Shown piece after piece: positions 1-5,303 of a DNA stretch of 6,934 nt. The translations under genes were made by a program, and so were the position numbers. A model generated the notes under the pieces. That model was given only the letters and a program-made list of their open reading frames with translations. It was not told the origin of the DNA and did not search any database. Numbering within the stretch: position 1 is the stretch's first letter; the number at the start of each line of letters is the position of its first letter. Location: NCBI GenBank assembly GCA_002327225.1, contig DCUN01000115.1:1026-7959 (forward strand). Reading direction: 5' to 3'. Source of the stretch: Desulfobulbaceae bacterium UBA2213. Lineage in GTDB: Bacteria; Desulfobacterota; Desulfobulbia; Desulfobulbales; Desulfocapsaceae.

Positions 1-802
1 TGCCGGAAAAGGCGCCGCCGCCGTGTGATCCTTTGCCGCCGTAGGTGTCAACGATAATCTTGCGACCCGTGACTCCGCAGTCACCAACCGGCCCACCGAT
101 GACGAAACGACCGGTGGGGTTGATGTAGTATTTTGTGTTGGCATCTACCATTTCGGCGGGCAGGATCGGTTTGATGATCTCTTCCATGACCGCTTCTTTC
201 AGGTCTTCATAGTTAACGGTTTCGTCGTGCTGGGTGGAGAGGACGACCGCCTCTACCCGTTTCGGGATATTGTTTTCATATTCGATAGTCACCTGACTCT
301 TGGCGTCAGGACGGAGCCAGGGGAGCCGACCGGATTTACGGACCTCAGATTGACGTTTCATCAGGCGGTGGGCGTAGGTGATGGGCATCGGCATCAGGAC
401 TTTGGTCTCGTTAGAGGCATAGCCAAACATCAGTCCCTGGTCTCCTGCTCCCTGATCAAGATCAATACCTGTGCCTTCGTTGACGCCCTGGGCGATATCA
501 GGAGATTGTTTGTCAATGGAGGTGATGACGGCACAGGACTGCCAGTCAAAACCCATGTCTGAAGAGTTATAGCCAATGGAACGAATGGTCTGGCGAACCA
601 CGTCAGGCATATCGACCCAGGCGGTTGTGGTGATTTCACCGGCAATCATTGCCATGCCGGTTGTGACCAGGGTCTCGCAACCTACTCGCGCGTAAGGATC
701 CTGGGCGAGGATGGCATCGAGGATGGCATCAGAGATCTGGTCGGCAACCTTGTCCGGGTGCCCCTCTGAAACAGATTCAGAGGTGAAAAGATAGTTTGAC
801 AT
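1..802 (-). CDS. metK: S-adenosylmethionine synthetase, partial (C-terminus beyond window start)
   Basis: Converts ATP and methionine to S-adenosylmethionine, the cell's methyl donor, in the cytoplasm (EC 2.5.1.6). The translation begins MSNYLFTSESVSEGHPDKVA, which is the family N-terminus including the ATP-contacting HPDK. It continues through the signature GAGDQGLMFGYA and the block PITYAHRLM...EVRK...LPWLRPDAKSQVT, and is cut just inside the second signature GGGAFSG. About 267 of the usual 380-390 residues are present with no frameshift. The ATG at 802-800 is preceded by GGAG about 9 bases upstream. The gene is divergent from the oxidoreductase at 1022. Its own promoter, a palindrome and a leader hairpin lie in 803-948. 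Identity is certain from conserved blocks across the whole visible length. Confidence 0.98.
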   Translation of the reverse strand, partial: MSNYLFTSESVSEGHPDKVADQISDAILDAILAQDPYARVGCETLVTTGMAMIAGEITTTAWVDMPDVVRQTIRSIGYNSSDMGFDWQSCAVITSIDKQSPDIAQGVNEGTGIDLDQGAGDQGLMFGYASNETKVLMPMPITYAHRLMKRQSEVRKSGRLPWLRPDAKSQVTIEYENNIPKRVEAVVLSTQHDETVNYEDLKEAVMEEIIKPILPAEMVDANTKYYINPTGRFVIGGPVGDCGVTGRKIIVDTYGGKGSHGGGAFSG

Positions 803-831
803 AGGGATTGTCTCCAGTAAGAGAAGGCTGA

Positions 832-871
832 AAACACTTATATGACATGAAAATGATGAGAATAAGTGCTT
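832..871 (-). promoter_or_regulatory. Stem-loop in the metK 5' leader
   Basis: AAACACTTAT (832-841) and ATAAGTGCTT (862-871) are complementary over ten positions with one G-T wobble, enclosing a 20-base loop. In the metK transcript the hairpin lies about 30 bases ahead of the start codon, just before the Shine-Dalgarno sequence. No U-tract follows it, so it is not an intrinsic terminator. It does not match a SAM riboswitch layout that I recognise. A role in mRNA stability or translation is inference only. Confidence 0.4.
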
Positions 872-876
872 AAGCT

Positions 877-923
877 TTGTTAATTTAGGCATTATCTATT
901 AAGATAATGAAGCTTTGTATAAT
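877..923 (+). promoter_or_regulatory. Candidate plus-strand promoter(s) for the oxidoreductase
   Basis: Two options are visible. The first is TTGTTA (877-882), 17 bases, then TAAGAT (900-905), four of six matches in each box. The second is a perfect TATAAT (918-923) with no good -35 at the right distance. The nonanucleotide AAGCTTTGT occurs at 872-880 and again at 910-918, directly ahead of the second option. Either would give a leader of roughly 90-110 bases before the TTG start at 1022. Which one is used cannot be told from sequence. Confidence 0.35.
890..909. promoter_or_regulatory. 20-base perfect palindrome, candidate operator at the metK transcription start
   Basis: The arms CATTATCT (890-897) and AGATAATG (902-909) are perfect inverted repeats around ATTA. 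The element sits at about +3 to +22 relative to the start predicted from the metK promoter at 919-948, a typical place for a repressor to block initiation. It also overlaps a possible plus-strand -10 (TAAGAT, 900-905), so one regulator could act on both metK and the oxidoreductase. The regulator is unknown; an ArsR-type SAH-sensing factor is a guess from known methyl-cycle regulation in related bacteria. It could also fold as a hairpin in the transcript. Confidence 0.5.
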
Positions 924-948
924 GACTGAAGAGGACTGTTTTTGTCAA
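919..948 (-). promoter_or_regulatory. Sigma-70-type promoter for metK
   Basis: Read on the minus strand, a perfect -35 box TTGACA (948-943) is followed after 18 bases by CATTAT (924-919), four of six matches to the -10 consensus. The predicted start lies near 912, leaving a leader of about 110 bases before metK. The same bases carry TATAAT on the plus strand (918-923), so the -10 elements of two divergent promoters may overlap. Confidence 0.6.
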
Positions 949-1021
949 GGAAAAAGGAAAAACAGAATAAAGGAAAAAGGGGTGGGGTGGTCAGGTAAAG
1001 CCCCGTTGGAAGGAGATTATT

Positions 1022-2011
1022 TTGGCTTTTTATAAATGCCTGGTGGTCCGTGAACTGGGAAAAGGTGAGTTTGTCCGTTCGATTGAAGAAAAGCAGATCG
1101 AGGACCTGCCGGCAGGCGAGGTGCTGGTCCGAGTTCACTACTCATCGTTGAACTATAAGGATGCCCTGTCTGCCTCCGGGAATCGTGGTGTCACCAGGCG
1201 TTATCCTCATACCCCGGGGATTGATGCAGCCGGTGTCGTAGTGGAATCAGCGGTCCCTGCCTTTCAGCCGGGAGATCAGGTTATCGTTTCGGGTTATGAT
1301 CTGGGGATGAATCATCCAGGCGGCTTTGCCGAATATGTCCGGGTCCCGGCAGCGTGGGTGGTGAGGCTGCCGGAAGGGTTGAGCCTGCAGCAGAGTATGA
1401 TGCTGGGTACGGCGGGTTTCACGGCCGGTCGTTGCGTGGAGATGTTGGTGCGGCAGGGATGTGTCCCCGGCGGTGGTGAAATCCTGGTGACCGGGGCAAC
1501 AGGCGGCGTTGGTTCGATCAGTGTGGCAATTCTGGCCAGGCTGGGTTTTGCGGTGACGGCCCTCACGGGAAAGAAGGAGCAGGAGTTTCTTCTGGGTCTG
1601 GGGGCTCATACGGTGTTGGCCAGGGGGGACTTTGTCAGGTCGCGTAAAAAGATGCTCCTGCCGGAAAAATGGGCCGGCGTTGTCGATACCATCGGGGGCG
1701 AATATCTGGAAATGGCCATCAAGGAAACCTGCTATGACGGGGTTGTCACCAGCTGCGGCAATGCGGCCTCCGGTGATCTGGCCCTGACCGTCTATCCCTT
1801 TATTCTTCGTGGGGTACGGTTGATCGGGATTGATTCCTCCCGCTGTTCGCTTGCCGTCCGGGAGAGAATCTGGCAGCTGCTGGCGACAGAGTATAAGGTC
1901 AGTCAGCTTGATGATCTGGTATCGATGATTACCTTGGAGCAGCTTGATGACGCAATCCGGAGTATGCTTGCCGGGAGCCTGCGGGGACGGATGCTTGTAC
2001 GGATGATCTGA
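1022..2011 (+). CDS. YhdH/AcuI-type zinc-free quinone oxidoreductase (acrylyl-CoA reductase family)
   Basis: A medium-chain dehydrogenase/reductase of the YhdH/YhfP group. Characterised members (E. coli YhdH, AcuI) reduce acrylyl-CoA to propionyl-CoA with NADPH, removing a toxic electrophile. Family features visible in 329 residues are SSLNYKDAL (41-49), PGIDAAG (65-71), the cofactor-binding glycine motif VTGATGGVG (156-164), a WAGVVDTIGG segment (217-226) and PFILRGVRLIGIDS (259-272). The cysteine ligands of a structural zinc lobe are absent, as expected for the group. The start is TTG: GGAAGGAG (1008-1015) sits 6-7 bases upstream and the family N-terminus begins here. kdsD follows after 44 bases on the same strand. 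The family is secure; the acrylyl-CoA substrate is inferred from relatives. Confidence 0.9.
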   Translation: MAFYKCLVVRELGKGEFVRSIEEKQIEDLPAGEVLVRVHYSSLNYKDALSASGNRGVTRRYPHTPGIDAAGVVVESAVPAFQPGDQVIVSGYDLGMNHPGGFAEYVRVPAAWVVRLPEGLSLQQSMMLGTAGFTAGRCVEMLVRQGCVPGGGEILVTGATGGVGSISVAILARLGFAVTALTGKKEQEFLLGLGAHTVLARGDFVRSRKKMLLPEKWAGVVDTIGGEYLEMAIKETCYDGVVTSCGNAASGDLALTVYPFILRGVRLIGIDSSRCSLAVRERIWQLLATEYKVSQLDDLVSMITLEQLDDAIRSMLAGSLRGRMLVRMI

Positions 2012-2055
2012 GCTTTTATTGTAATATGAGCTGGTTATCTGGAGGCCAAAGTCCG

Positions 2056-3066
2056 ATGGGGATTGAAATGATAGAAGTGGTGAAAAACGAGGAAGTGATG
2101 ATAGAAGATGCACGGAAGGTTTTTTTGATCGAAGAGCAAGGTCTGGCGGCTGTCCGCGAGCGGATTGGTGAGGAGTTTGTTCAGGCAGTGGATATCCTTT
2201 TTCATTGTCCCAGTCGGGTGGTAATTACCGGCATTGGCAAGTCTGGGATAATAGGTCAGAAGATCTCTGCGACCCTCAACAGTACCGGCACTCCCTCATT
2301 CTTCCTGCATCCGGTAGAGGCCATGCATGGTGACCTGGGGATGGTTATGGATACCGATGTGGTGATTGCCATTTCCTATTCCGGTGGCACCCTGGAGTTG
2401 AATTCCCTCTTGGTCAGCCTGCAGAAAAGAGGGGTAAAGATTATTGCCATGACCGGCGGCCTGCAGTCAATCCTTGCCGAGGCGGCTGATCTGGTCCTGG
2501 ATATCGGGGTACCGATGGAGGCCTGTCCCCTGGGGCTTGCCCCGACCGCCTCGACTACGGCTACCCTGGCCATGGGAGATGCCCTGGCCATTGTTCTGTT
2601 GCAGAAAAAACAGTTCAGGGCCTCTGATTTTCGCAAGAATCATCCGGGCGGTAGCCTGGGAGAGCGCTTGAAGGTTCGGGTGAGTGAGGTAATGCTTACC
2701 GGTAGCGCCGTTCCTCTGGTTGATGGCGAAGAACCGGCTGCAAGAGCTGTAGAGGTGCTCAACGAAAAAAATCTGGGTGCCGTTCTGGTCATGGGGGCTG
2801 GAGAGAAGATCCTGGGTATTGTCACTGATGGGGATGTGCGTCGCAGTGTCGCCTTGGGGAGGGCGCTTTCCCGTTTGACTGCGGCAGAGATCATGACCGC
2901 AGATCCGGTGGCTATTGATGGGTCAATGCTGGCGGCCGATGCCTTGAGCATCATGCAGAGCCATGAGATTACCGTGCTGCCGATCGTGAGGGAGGGGGGA
3001 GAGTTGGCCGGGATTCTTCACCTGCACGACCTCTTAGGCAAGGGAGAATTTCGCTTTCTGGTGTGA
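2056..3066 (+). CDS. kdsD: D-arabinose 5-phosphate isomerase (SIS domain plus CBS pair)
   Basis: Interconverts D-ribulose 5-phosphate and D-arabinose 5-phosphate (EC 5.3.1.13), the first step towards CMP-Kdo for lipopolysaccharide. The 336-residue protein has an N-terminal SIS domain (about 45-185) and two C-terminal CBS domains (about 210-330), the usual architecture. Counterparts of the E. coli residues K59, H88, E111, E152 and H193 are K62 (GIGKSG), H91 (HGDLGM), E114, E155 (MEACPLG) and H196 (HPGGSLG), all shifted by three. That constant offset supports the ATG at 2056, as does GGAGG at 2041-2045. An in-frame ATG at 2026 would add ten residues but has no Shine-Dalgarno. It probably shares a transcript with the gene upstream and the CooT-family gene 36 bases downstream. 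Other Kdo genes are not in view. Confidence 0.95.
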   Translation: MGIEMIEVVKNEEVMIEDARKVFLIEEQGLAAVRERIGEEFVQAVDILFHCPSRVVITGIGKSGIIGQKISATLNSTGTPSFFLHPVEAMHGDLGMVMDTDVVIAISYSGGTLELNSLLVSLQKRGVKIIAMTGGLQSILAEAADLVLDIGVPMEACPLGLAPTASTTATLAMGDALAIVLLQKKQFRASDFRKNHPGGSLGERLKVRVSEVMLTGSAVPLVDGEEPAARAVEVLNEKNLGAVLVMGAGEKILGIVTDGDVRRSVALGRALSRLTAAEIMTADPVAIDGSMLAADALSIMQSHEITVLPIVREGGELAGILHLHDLLGKGEFRFLV

Positions 3067-3102
3067 TCACCTGAATGCTTGACTGTGATGGAGGGATAAA
3101 GA

Positions 3103-3300
3103 ATGTGTCAGATGCGTGTTGTTGTTGAAGAGGAGGGCGTTGAAGAGATAGTCATGGAGAATGTGACCCGTCTGCAGGTGTCCGGGGGCGCCATTGAGGT
3201 GAGCGCTTTTTTTGAGGAACCCAGGAGACTTGAAGCCGTCTTTGTTCAGTCCATAGATTTCCTGGAAGGGAAGGTTGTTCTTAAAAAGAGCGCGGTCTGA
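3103..3300 (+). CDS. cooT: CooT-family small nickel-binding protein
   Basis: A 65-residue protein starting MCQMRVVVEEEGVEEIVMEN, with the CooT pattern: invariant Cys2 right after the initiator, then a short all-beta sequence with alternating hydrophobic residues ending in IDFLEGKVVLKK. In Rhodospirillum rubrum, CooT is a small dimer that binds Ni(II) through Cys2 and helps mature CO dehydrogenase. Many anaerobes carry homologues without a nearby CO dehydrogenase, so the client here is unknown. GGAGGG (3090-3095) lies 7 bases before the ATG. It follows kdsD by 36 bases and precedes the His-tailed gene by about 100 bases, a pairing that strengthens the nickel assignment. Family membership is likely; function is by homology only. 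Confidence 0.82.
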   Translation: MCQMRVVVEEEGVEEIVMENVTRLQVSGGAIEVSAFFEEPRRLEAVFVQSIDFLEGKVVLKKSAV

Positions 3301-3314
3301 GAGGAGATGTCAAA

Positions 3315-3351
3315 CAACTCACCAGGAAAGAAGACAGTTGGTGTTTTTTTT
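3315..3351 (+). terminator. Weak possible intrinsic terminator or attenuator after cooT
   Basis: A run of eight T (3344-3351) is preceded by alternative short stems. One is CACCA (3320-3324) with TGGTG (3339-3343), directly abutting the T-run. The other is CAACT (3315-3319) with AGTTG (3336-3340). Each is only five base pairs, so termination would be partial, which could set different levels for cooT and the gene after it. Confidence 0.35.
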
Positions 3352-3402
3352 GTCTGCCCGGTGTTGTAACAAAGATAAGAATTTACAAAAGGAAAGGATA
3401 CA

Positions 3403-3645
3403 ATGGAACAGATGGAAAAGTTGAGGGTCTTGTTGCCCCATTGGATAGAACACAACCGGGGCCATGCTGAAGAATGTGGAAAATGGTCTGTTACTGCCCG
3501 TAACGCTGGAGATGGAACGGTGGCTGATCATATTGATTCTGCCATTGCCGCCATGAATCAGGCGAGTGAGTTCCTGGAGCAAGCCTTGTCGGCGGCCGGT
3601 GGGAAGATCGTAGAGCATGGACACCACCACCATCATCATCATTAG
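3403..3645 (+). CDS. CooJ-like histidine-rich protein, probable nickel chaperone or store
   Basis: An 80-residue soluble, probably helical protein with no signal peptide. Two metal-binding regions are visible. The first is HWIEHNRGHAEEC (13-25), with H13, H17, H21 and C25 spaced every four residues so that they lie on one helix face. The second is a tail of seven consecutive histidines (74-80) preceded by EHG. The first region fits H(W/F)x2Hx3H, which I recall as the N-terminal Ni(II) site of the CO dehydrogenase accessory protein CooJ; CooJ also ends in a His-rich tail and is encoded beside cooT. The ATG is preceded by GGAAAGGA (3391-3398). The tail uses three CAC then four CAT codons and ends in TAG, which enters a long hairpin. 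Without an alignment, zinc binding or general metal storage remain possible. Confidence 0.7.
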   Translation: MEQMEKLRVLLPHWIEHNRGHAEECGKWSVTARNAGDGTVADHIDSAIAAMNQASEFLEQALSAAGGKIVEHGHHHHHHH

Positions 3646-3701
3646 TGCCTTACAGATTATTTTCTTGTTTTTTTTCAAGAAAATAATCTGCGAAAGGCAC
3701 T
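3644..3701 (+). terminator. Long hairpin at the end of the cooT/His-tail unit (terminator or 3'-end stabiliser)
   Basis: The inner stem pairs CAGATTATTTTCTTG (3653-3667) with CAAGAAAATAATCTG (3676-3690), 15 perfect base pairs around a loop of eight T. The outer stem pairs AGTGCCTT (3644-3651) with AAGGCACT (3694-3701), another 8, separated by a small asymmetric internal loop. Its first bases are the last two of the TAG stop codon. There is no T-run after the hairpin, so it is not a textbook intrinsic terminator. It may stabilise the 3' end or assist factor-dependent termination. Confidence 0.65.
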
Positions 3702-3965
3702 TATCCCGTTTATTGGGGTTAGTGGGACACTGTCGTCACTTCGTCATTGTCTCTTTCAGGTGCGCAGTATAACAATAGACCACCTTTTTTATTCTCACCG
3801 GGGCGAGATGGCTTCTTGCGATATCAGAGGAGAAGAGAGTAATATGGTATTGTAGAAAGGAGTCTCTGTGCCTGATGATCTGGAGAGTGTAGAAGGTAGG
3901 GGTGTCAGAGATAACAAACCTGCGGCAGGGTAAGCTGTCGTTTTCATGGCAATAGTGGTGATTCA
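3702..3965. other. Intergenic stretch before the arginase-family gene
   Basis: No convincing conserved gene or RNA was recognised here. A weak plus-strand promoter is possible: TTGCGA (3816-3821), 18 bases, then TAATAT (3840-3845). AAAGGAG (3856-3862) lies five bases before a GTG that opens a 21-codon frame ending at 3933 (predicted MPDDLESVEGRGVRDNKPAA, then G). A further ATG at 3946 opens a seven-codon frame that ends in a TGA overlapping the ATG at 3966. The gene at 3966 itself lacks a good Shine-Dalgarno sequence. Confidence 0.35.
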
Positions 3966-4811
3966 ATGAATTTTGCTGCTCTTCCTAAAAAATATTCCGA
4001 ATACAAAAGTTCAAAGATAGCAGTCCTGCCCATCCCCTATGATGGGACCGCGACCCTGCTCAAGGGCTCAGATCTTGGGCCGCAGGCCATTTTGAAGGCC
4101 TCTTCCCGTCTGACCTTGTTTGATCTTGAAACGAATTCCGAGGTCTATCGACAGGGGGTCACTACCTTGCCACCGCTCCTGTCTCGGGATAATCCGCTTG
4201 ACATGATTGATGAGGTTCGTCAGCAGGCGGCGCCCCTTTTTCGTGACGGTAAGCTGGTGGTGGGTCTGGGCGGGAAACATCTGGTGAGTATCGGTCTGAT
4301 CCAGGCGGCACTTGAGCGTCACAGCGAGCTGAGTGTCGTCCACTTTGATGCCCATGCCGATCTGCGTCCCATTGATGCTGAGGCCGGGTATGGCAATTCC
4401 TGTGTCATGACCAGGGTGAAAGAGATGTGTGACTCCGTCCAGATTGGGATACGCAGCATGGACCGCGAGGAACGTGGCAAGGTTGATCTCGATCGTATGG
4501 TGTTTGCCCGTGATCTCCAGCAGCACGGGGTGAACGCGGCAGGGGACGCCCTCGACATGCTCACCGATACCGTTTATATCACCATTGATCTTGATGTCCT
4601 TGACCCCTCCTGCATGCCCTCGGTGGAACGACCGGAGCCGGGAGGAATTGATTGGTATATGCTCACCAAACTTATTCGTCAGGTGGCCAGTGAAAAGAGG
4701 ATTGTCGGCTTTGACGTGATAGGTCTTGTGCCGCAGCCATACGCACCGGCGGCTGATTTTTTGGTGGCAAAACTCATTTACCGGCTTTTGAGTATGATCT
4801 TTTCCCGCTGA
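3966..4811 (+). CDS. Divergent arginase/agmatinase (ureohydrolase) family protein
   Basis: A 281-residue cytoplasmic ureohydrolase-fold protein. The fold uses a binuclear metal centre, usually Mn, to hydrolyse guanidino compounds. The expected ligands are present: H105 (GGKHL), D128, H130 and D132 (FDAHAD), D208 and D210 (DLDVLDP). PYDGT (25-29), GPQAI (39-43), VQIGIRS (158-164) and PEPGG (223-227) are also typical. Three positions are odd. GGDH/GGEH reads GGKH. The segment aligned with the catalytic His of agmatinase (HGT) reads GNS (143-145). The glutamate of DVVE, which contacts the guanidinium in arginase, is Gly253 (DVIGLVP). These alignments were made by eye against remembered E. coli SpeB. 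Activity may be altered or lost, so agmatinase should not be assumed. No strong Shine-Dalgarno precedes the ATG. Confidence 0.85.
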   Translation: MNFAALPKKYSEYKSSKIAVLPIPYDGTATLLKGSDLGPQAILKASSRLTLFDLETNSEVYRQGVTTLPPLLSRDNPLDMIDEVRQQAAPLFRDGKLVVGLGGKHLVSIGLIQAALERHSELSVVHFDAHADLRPIDAEAGYGNSCVMTRVKEMCDSVQIGIRSMDREERGKVDLDRMVFARDLQQHGVNAAGDALDMLTDTVYITIDLDVLDPSCMPSVERPEPGGIDWYMLTKLIRQVASEKRIVGFDVIGLVPQPYAPAADFLVAKLIYRLLSMIFSR

Positions 4812-4818
4812 GCAAAAA

Positions 4819-4828
4819 GGGGGGGGGG
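4819..4828 (+). repeat. Ten-G homopolymer tract
   Basis: Five A are followed by ten consecutive G in the 78-base gap between the arginase-family stop codon and the lipoprotein start at 4890. It is followed by AATCCC, which could form a small GC stem, and TTTTT at 4839-4843, so part of it may act in a weak terminator. Tracts of this length are prone to slippage and to sequencing-length errors. Confidence 0.6.
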
Positions 4829-4889
4829 AATCCCTCGGTTTTTCTGTTGCTTTGTTGAAGATATGGTATCCATGAAAGGAGATGGTGTA

Positions 4890-5228
4890 ATGAGAGTTGC
4901 ATGTTCTATTTTTCTCGCCATTCTGCTCCTTGGCGCTTGTACCCAGGAGACGCAGAATAAATTTGGCCGGGCTGTTCAGAACTGGACGGGAACAAACGGC
5001 GTTCTTGAGGTCTACGCAGGTGAAAAACTGGTCCGGCGTTTTTTGAAGATTGACAAGATCAGCACTGCCTCATCCACCGATGGCAAACAGGATCGGCCCT
5101 ATCGTTTTGGCTATGGTGTTCTGGATGAAAACCTGAACGGGGTGACTGATCCAGGTGAAAAGAAGGTTTATTTTGAGTTCAGTGATTACTCAACGTCCTA
5201 TGTCTTCTATGAAAATCCCCGGGAGTGA
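4890..5228 (+). CDS. Small lipoprotein with one EF-hand-like calcium loop
   Basis: A predicted 112-residue lipoprotein of unknown function. Residues 1-17 form a short lipoprotein signal, MRVACSIFLAILLLGAC, with lipobox LGAC and modified Cys17. Thr at +2, not Asp, suggests outer-membrane sorting. The mature part has one 12-residue loop, DENLNGVTDPGE (79-90), with D1, N3, N5, G6, D9 and E12 matching the EF-hand calcium loop. An aromatic, beta-like end follows (VYFEFSDYSTSYVFYENP). I chose the ATG at 4890 because AAAGGAG (4875-4881) lies eight bases upstream and the signal peptide starts directly. An upstream in-frame ATG at 4863 would add nine residues (MVSMKGDGV). I do not recognise a named family. 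Confidence 0.82.
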   Translation: MRVACSIFLAILLLGACTQETQNKFGRAVQNWTGTNGVLEVYAGEKLVRRFLKIDKISTASSTDGKQDRPYRFGYGVLDENLNGVTDPGEKKVYFEFSDYSTSYVFYENPRE

Positions 5229-5257
5229 AGAGTAATCTCGGGAATCTCTTCGCTTCT
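5221..5257. terminator. Hairpin between convergent genes, possible bidirectional terminator
   Basis: GGGAGTGAAGAG (5221-5232) pairs with CTCTTCGCTTCT (5246-5257) over 12 positions, including three G-T wobbles on the plus strand, around a 13-base loop. It includes the lipoprotein stop codon and lies in the gap between that gene and the oppositely oriented mtaD. No strong T-run follows on the plus strand; a short TTTT follows on the minus strand. Confidence 0.4.
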
Positions 5258-5303
5258 CTTGTCCCCGCCTGTTTTGCTCTGTCGGACCGGGAATGTCCAG
5301 GGA

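Noticed and set aside
227..562. 111-codon plus-strand open frame inside metK
   Set aside because: It is antisense to highly conserved metK blocks and resembles no known protein.
803..912. SAM-I/SAM-II riboswitch upstream of metK
   Set aside because: I could not find the conserved core or junction layout of either class; only simple hairpins are visible.
947..980. AAGGAAAAAGG repeated at 947-957 and 970-980
   Set aside because: It is probably low-complexity purine-rich leader sequence; two copies of a simple motif do not support a binding site or an array.
1247..2113. 288-codon minus-strand open frame
   Set aside because: It lies antisense to the oxidoreductase, is rich in Pro, His and Gln with no recognisable domain, and runs into the kdsD start; it is a shadow of the real gene.
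3622..3645. Seven-histidine C-terminus as a cloning-vector tag or contamination
   Set aside because: The protein has its own metal-ligand motif near the N-terminus, sits beside a CooT gene, and runs straight into a native-looking stop-codon hairpin. No vector sequence surrounds it, so the tail is most likely natural.
3736..3966. 76-codon minus-strand open frame in the intergenic stretch
   Set aside because: Composition is rich in His, Tyr and Thr without a domain or a convincing ribosome-binding site, and it crosses the start of the arginase-family gene.
5284..5298. GGAC/GTCC mini-hairpin downstream of mtaD
   Set aside because: Four base pairs and no T-run make it too weak to call.
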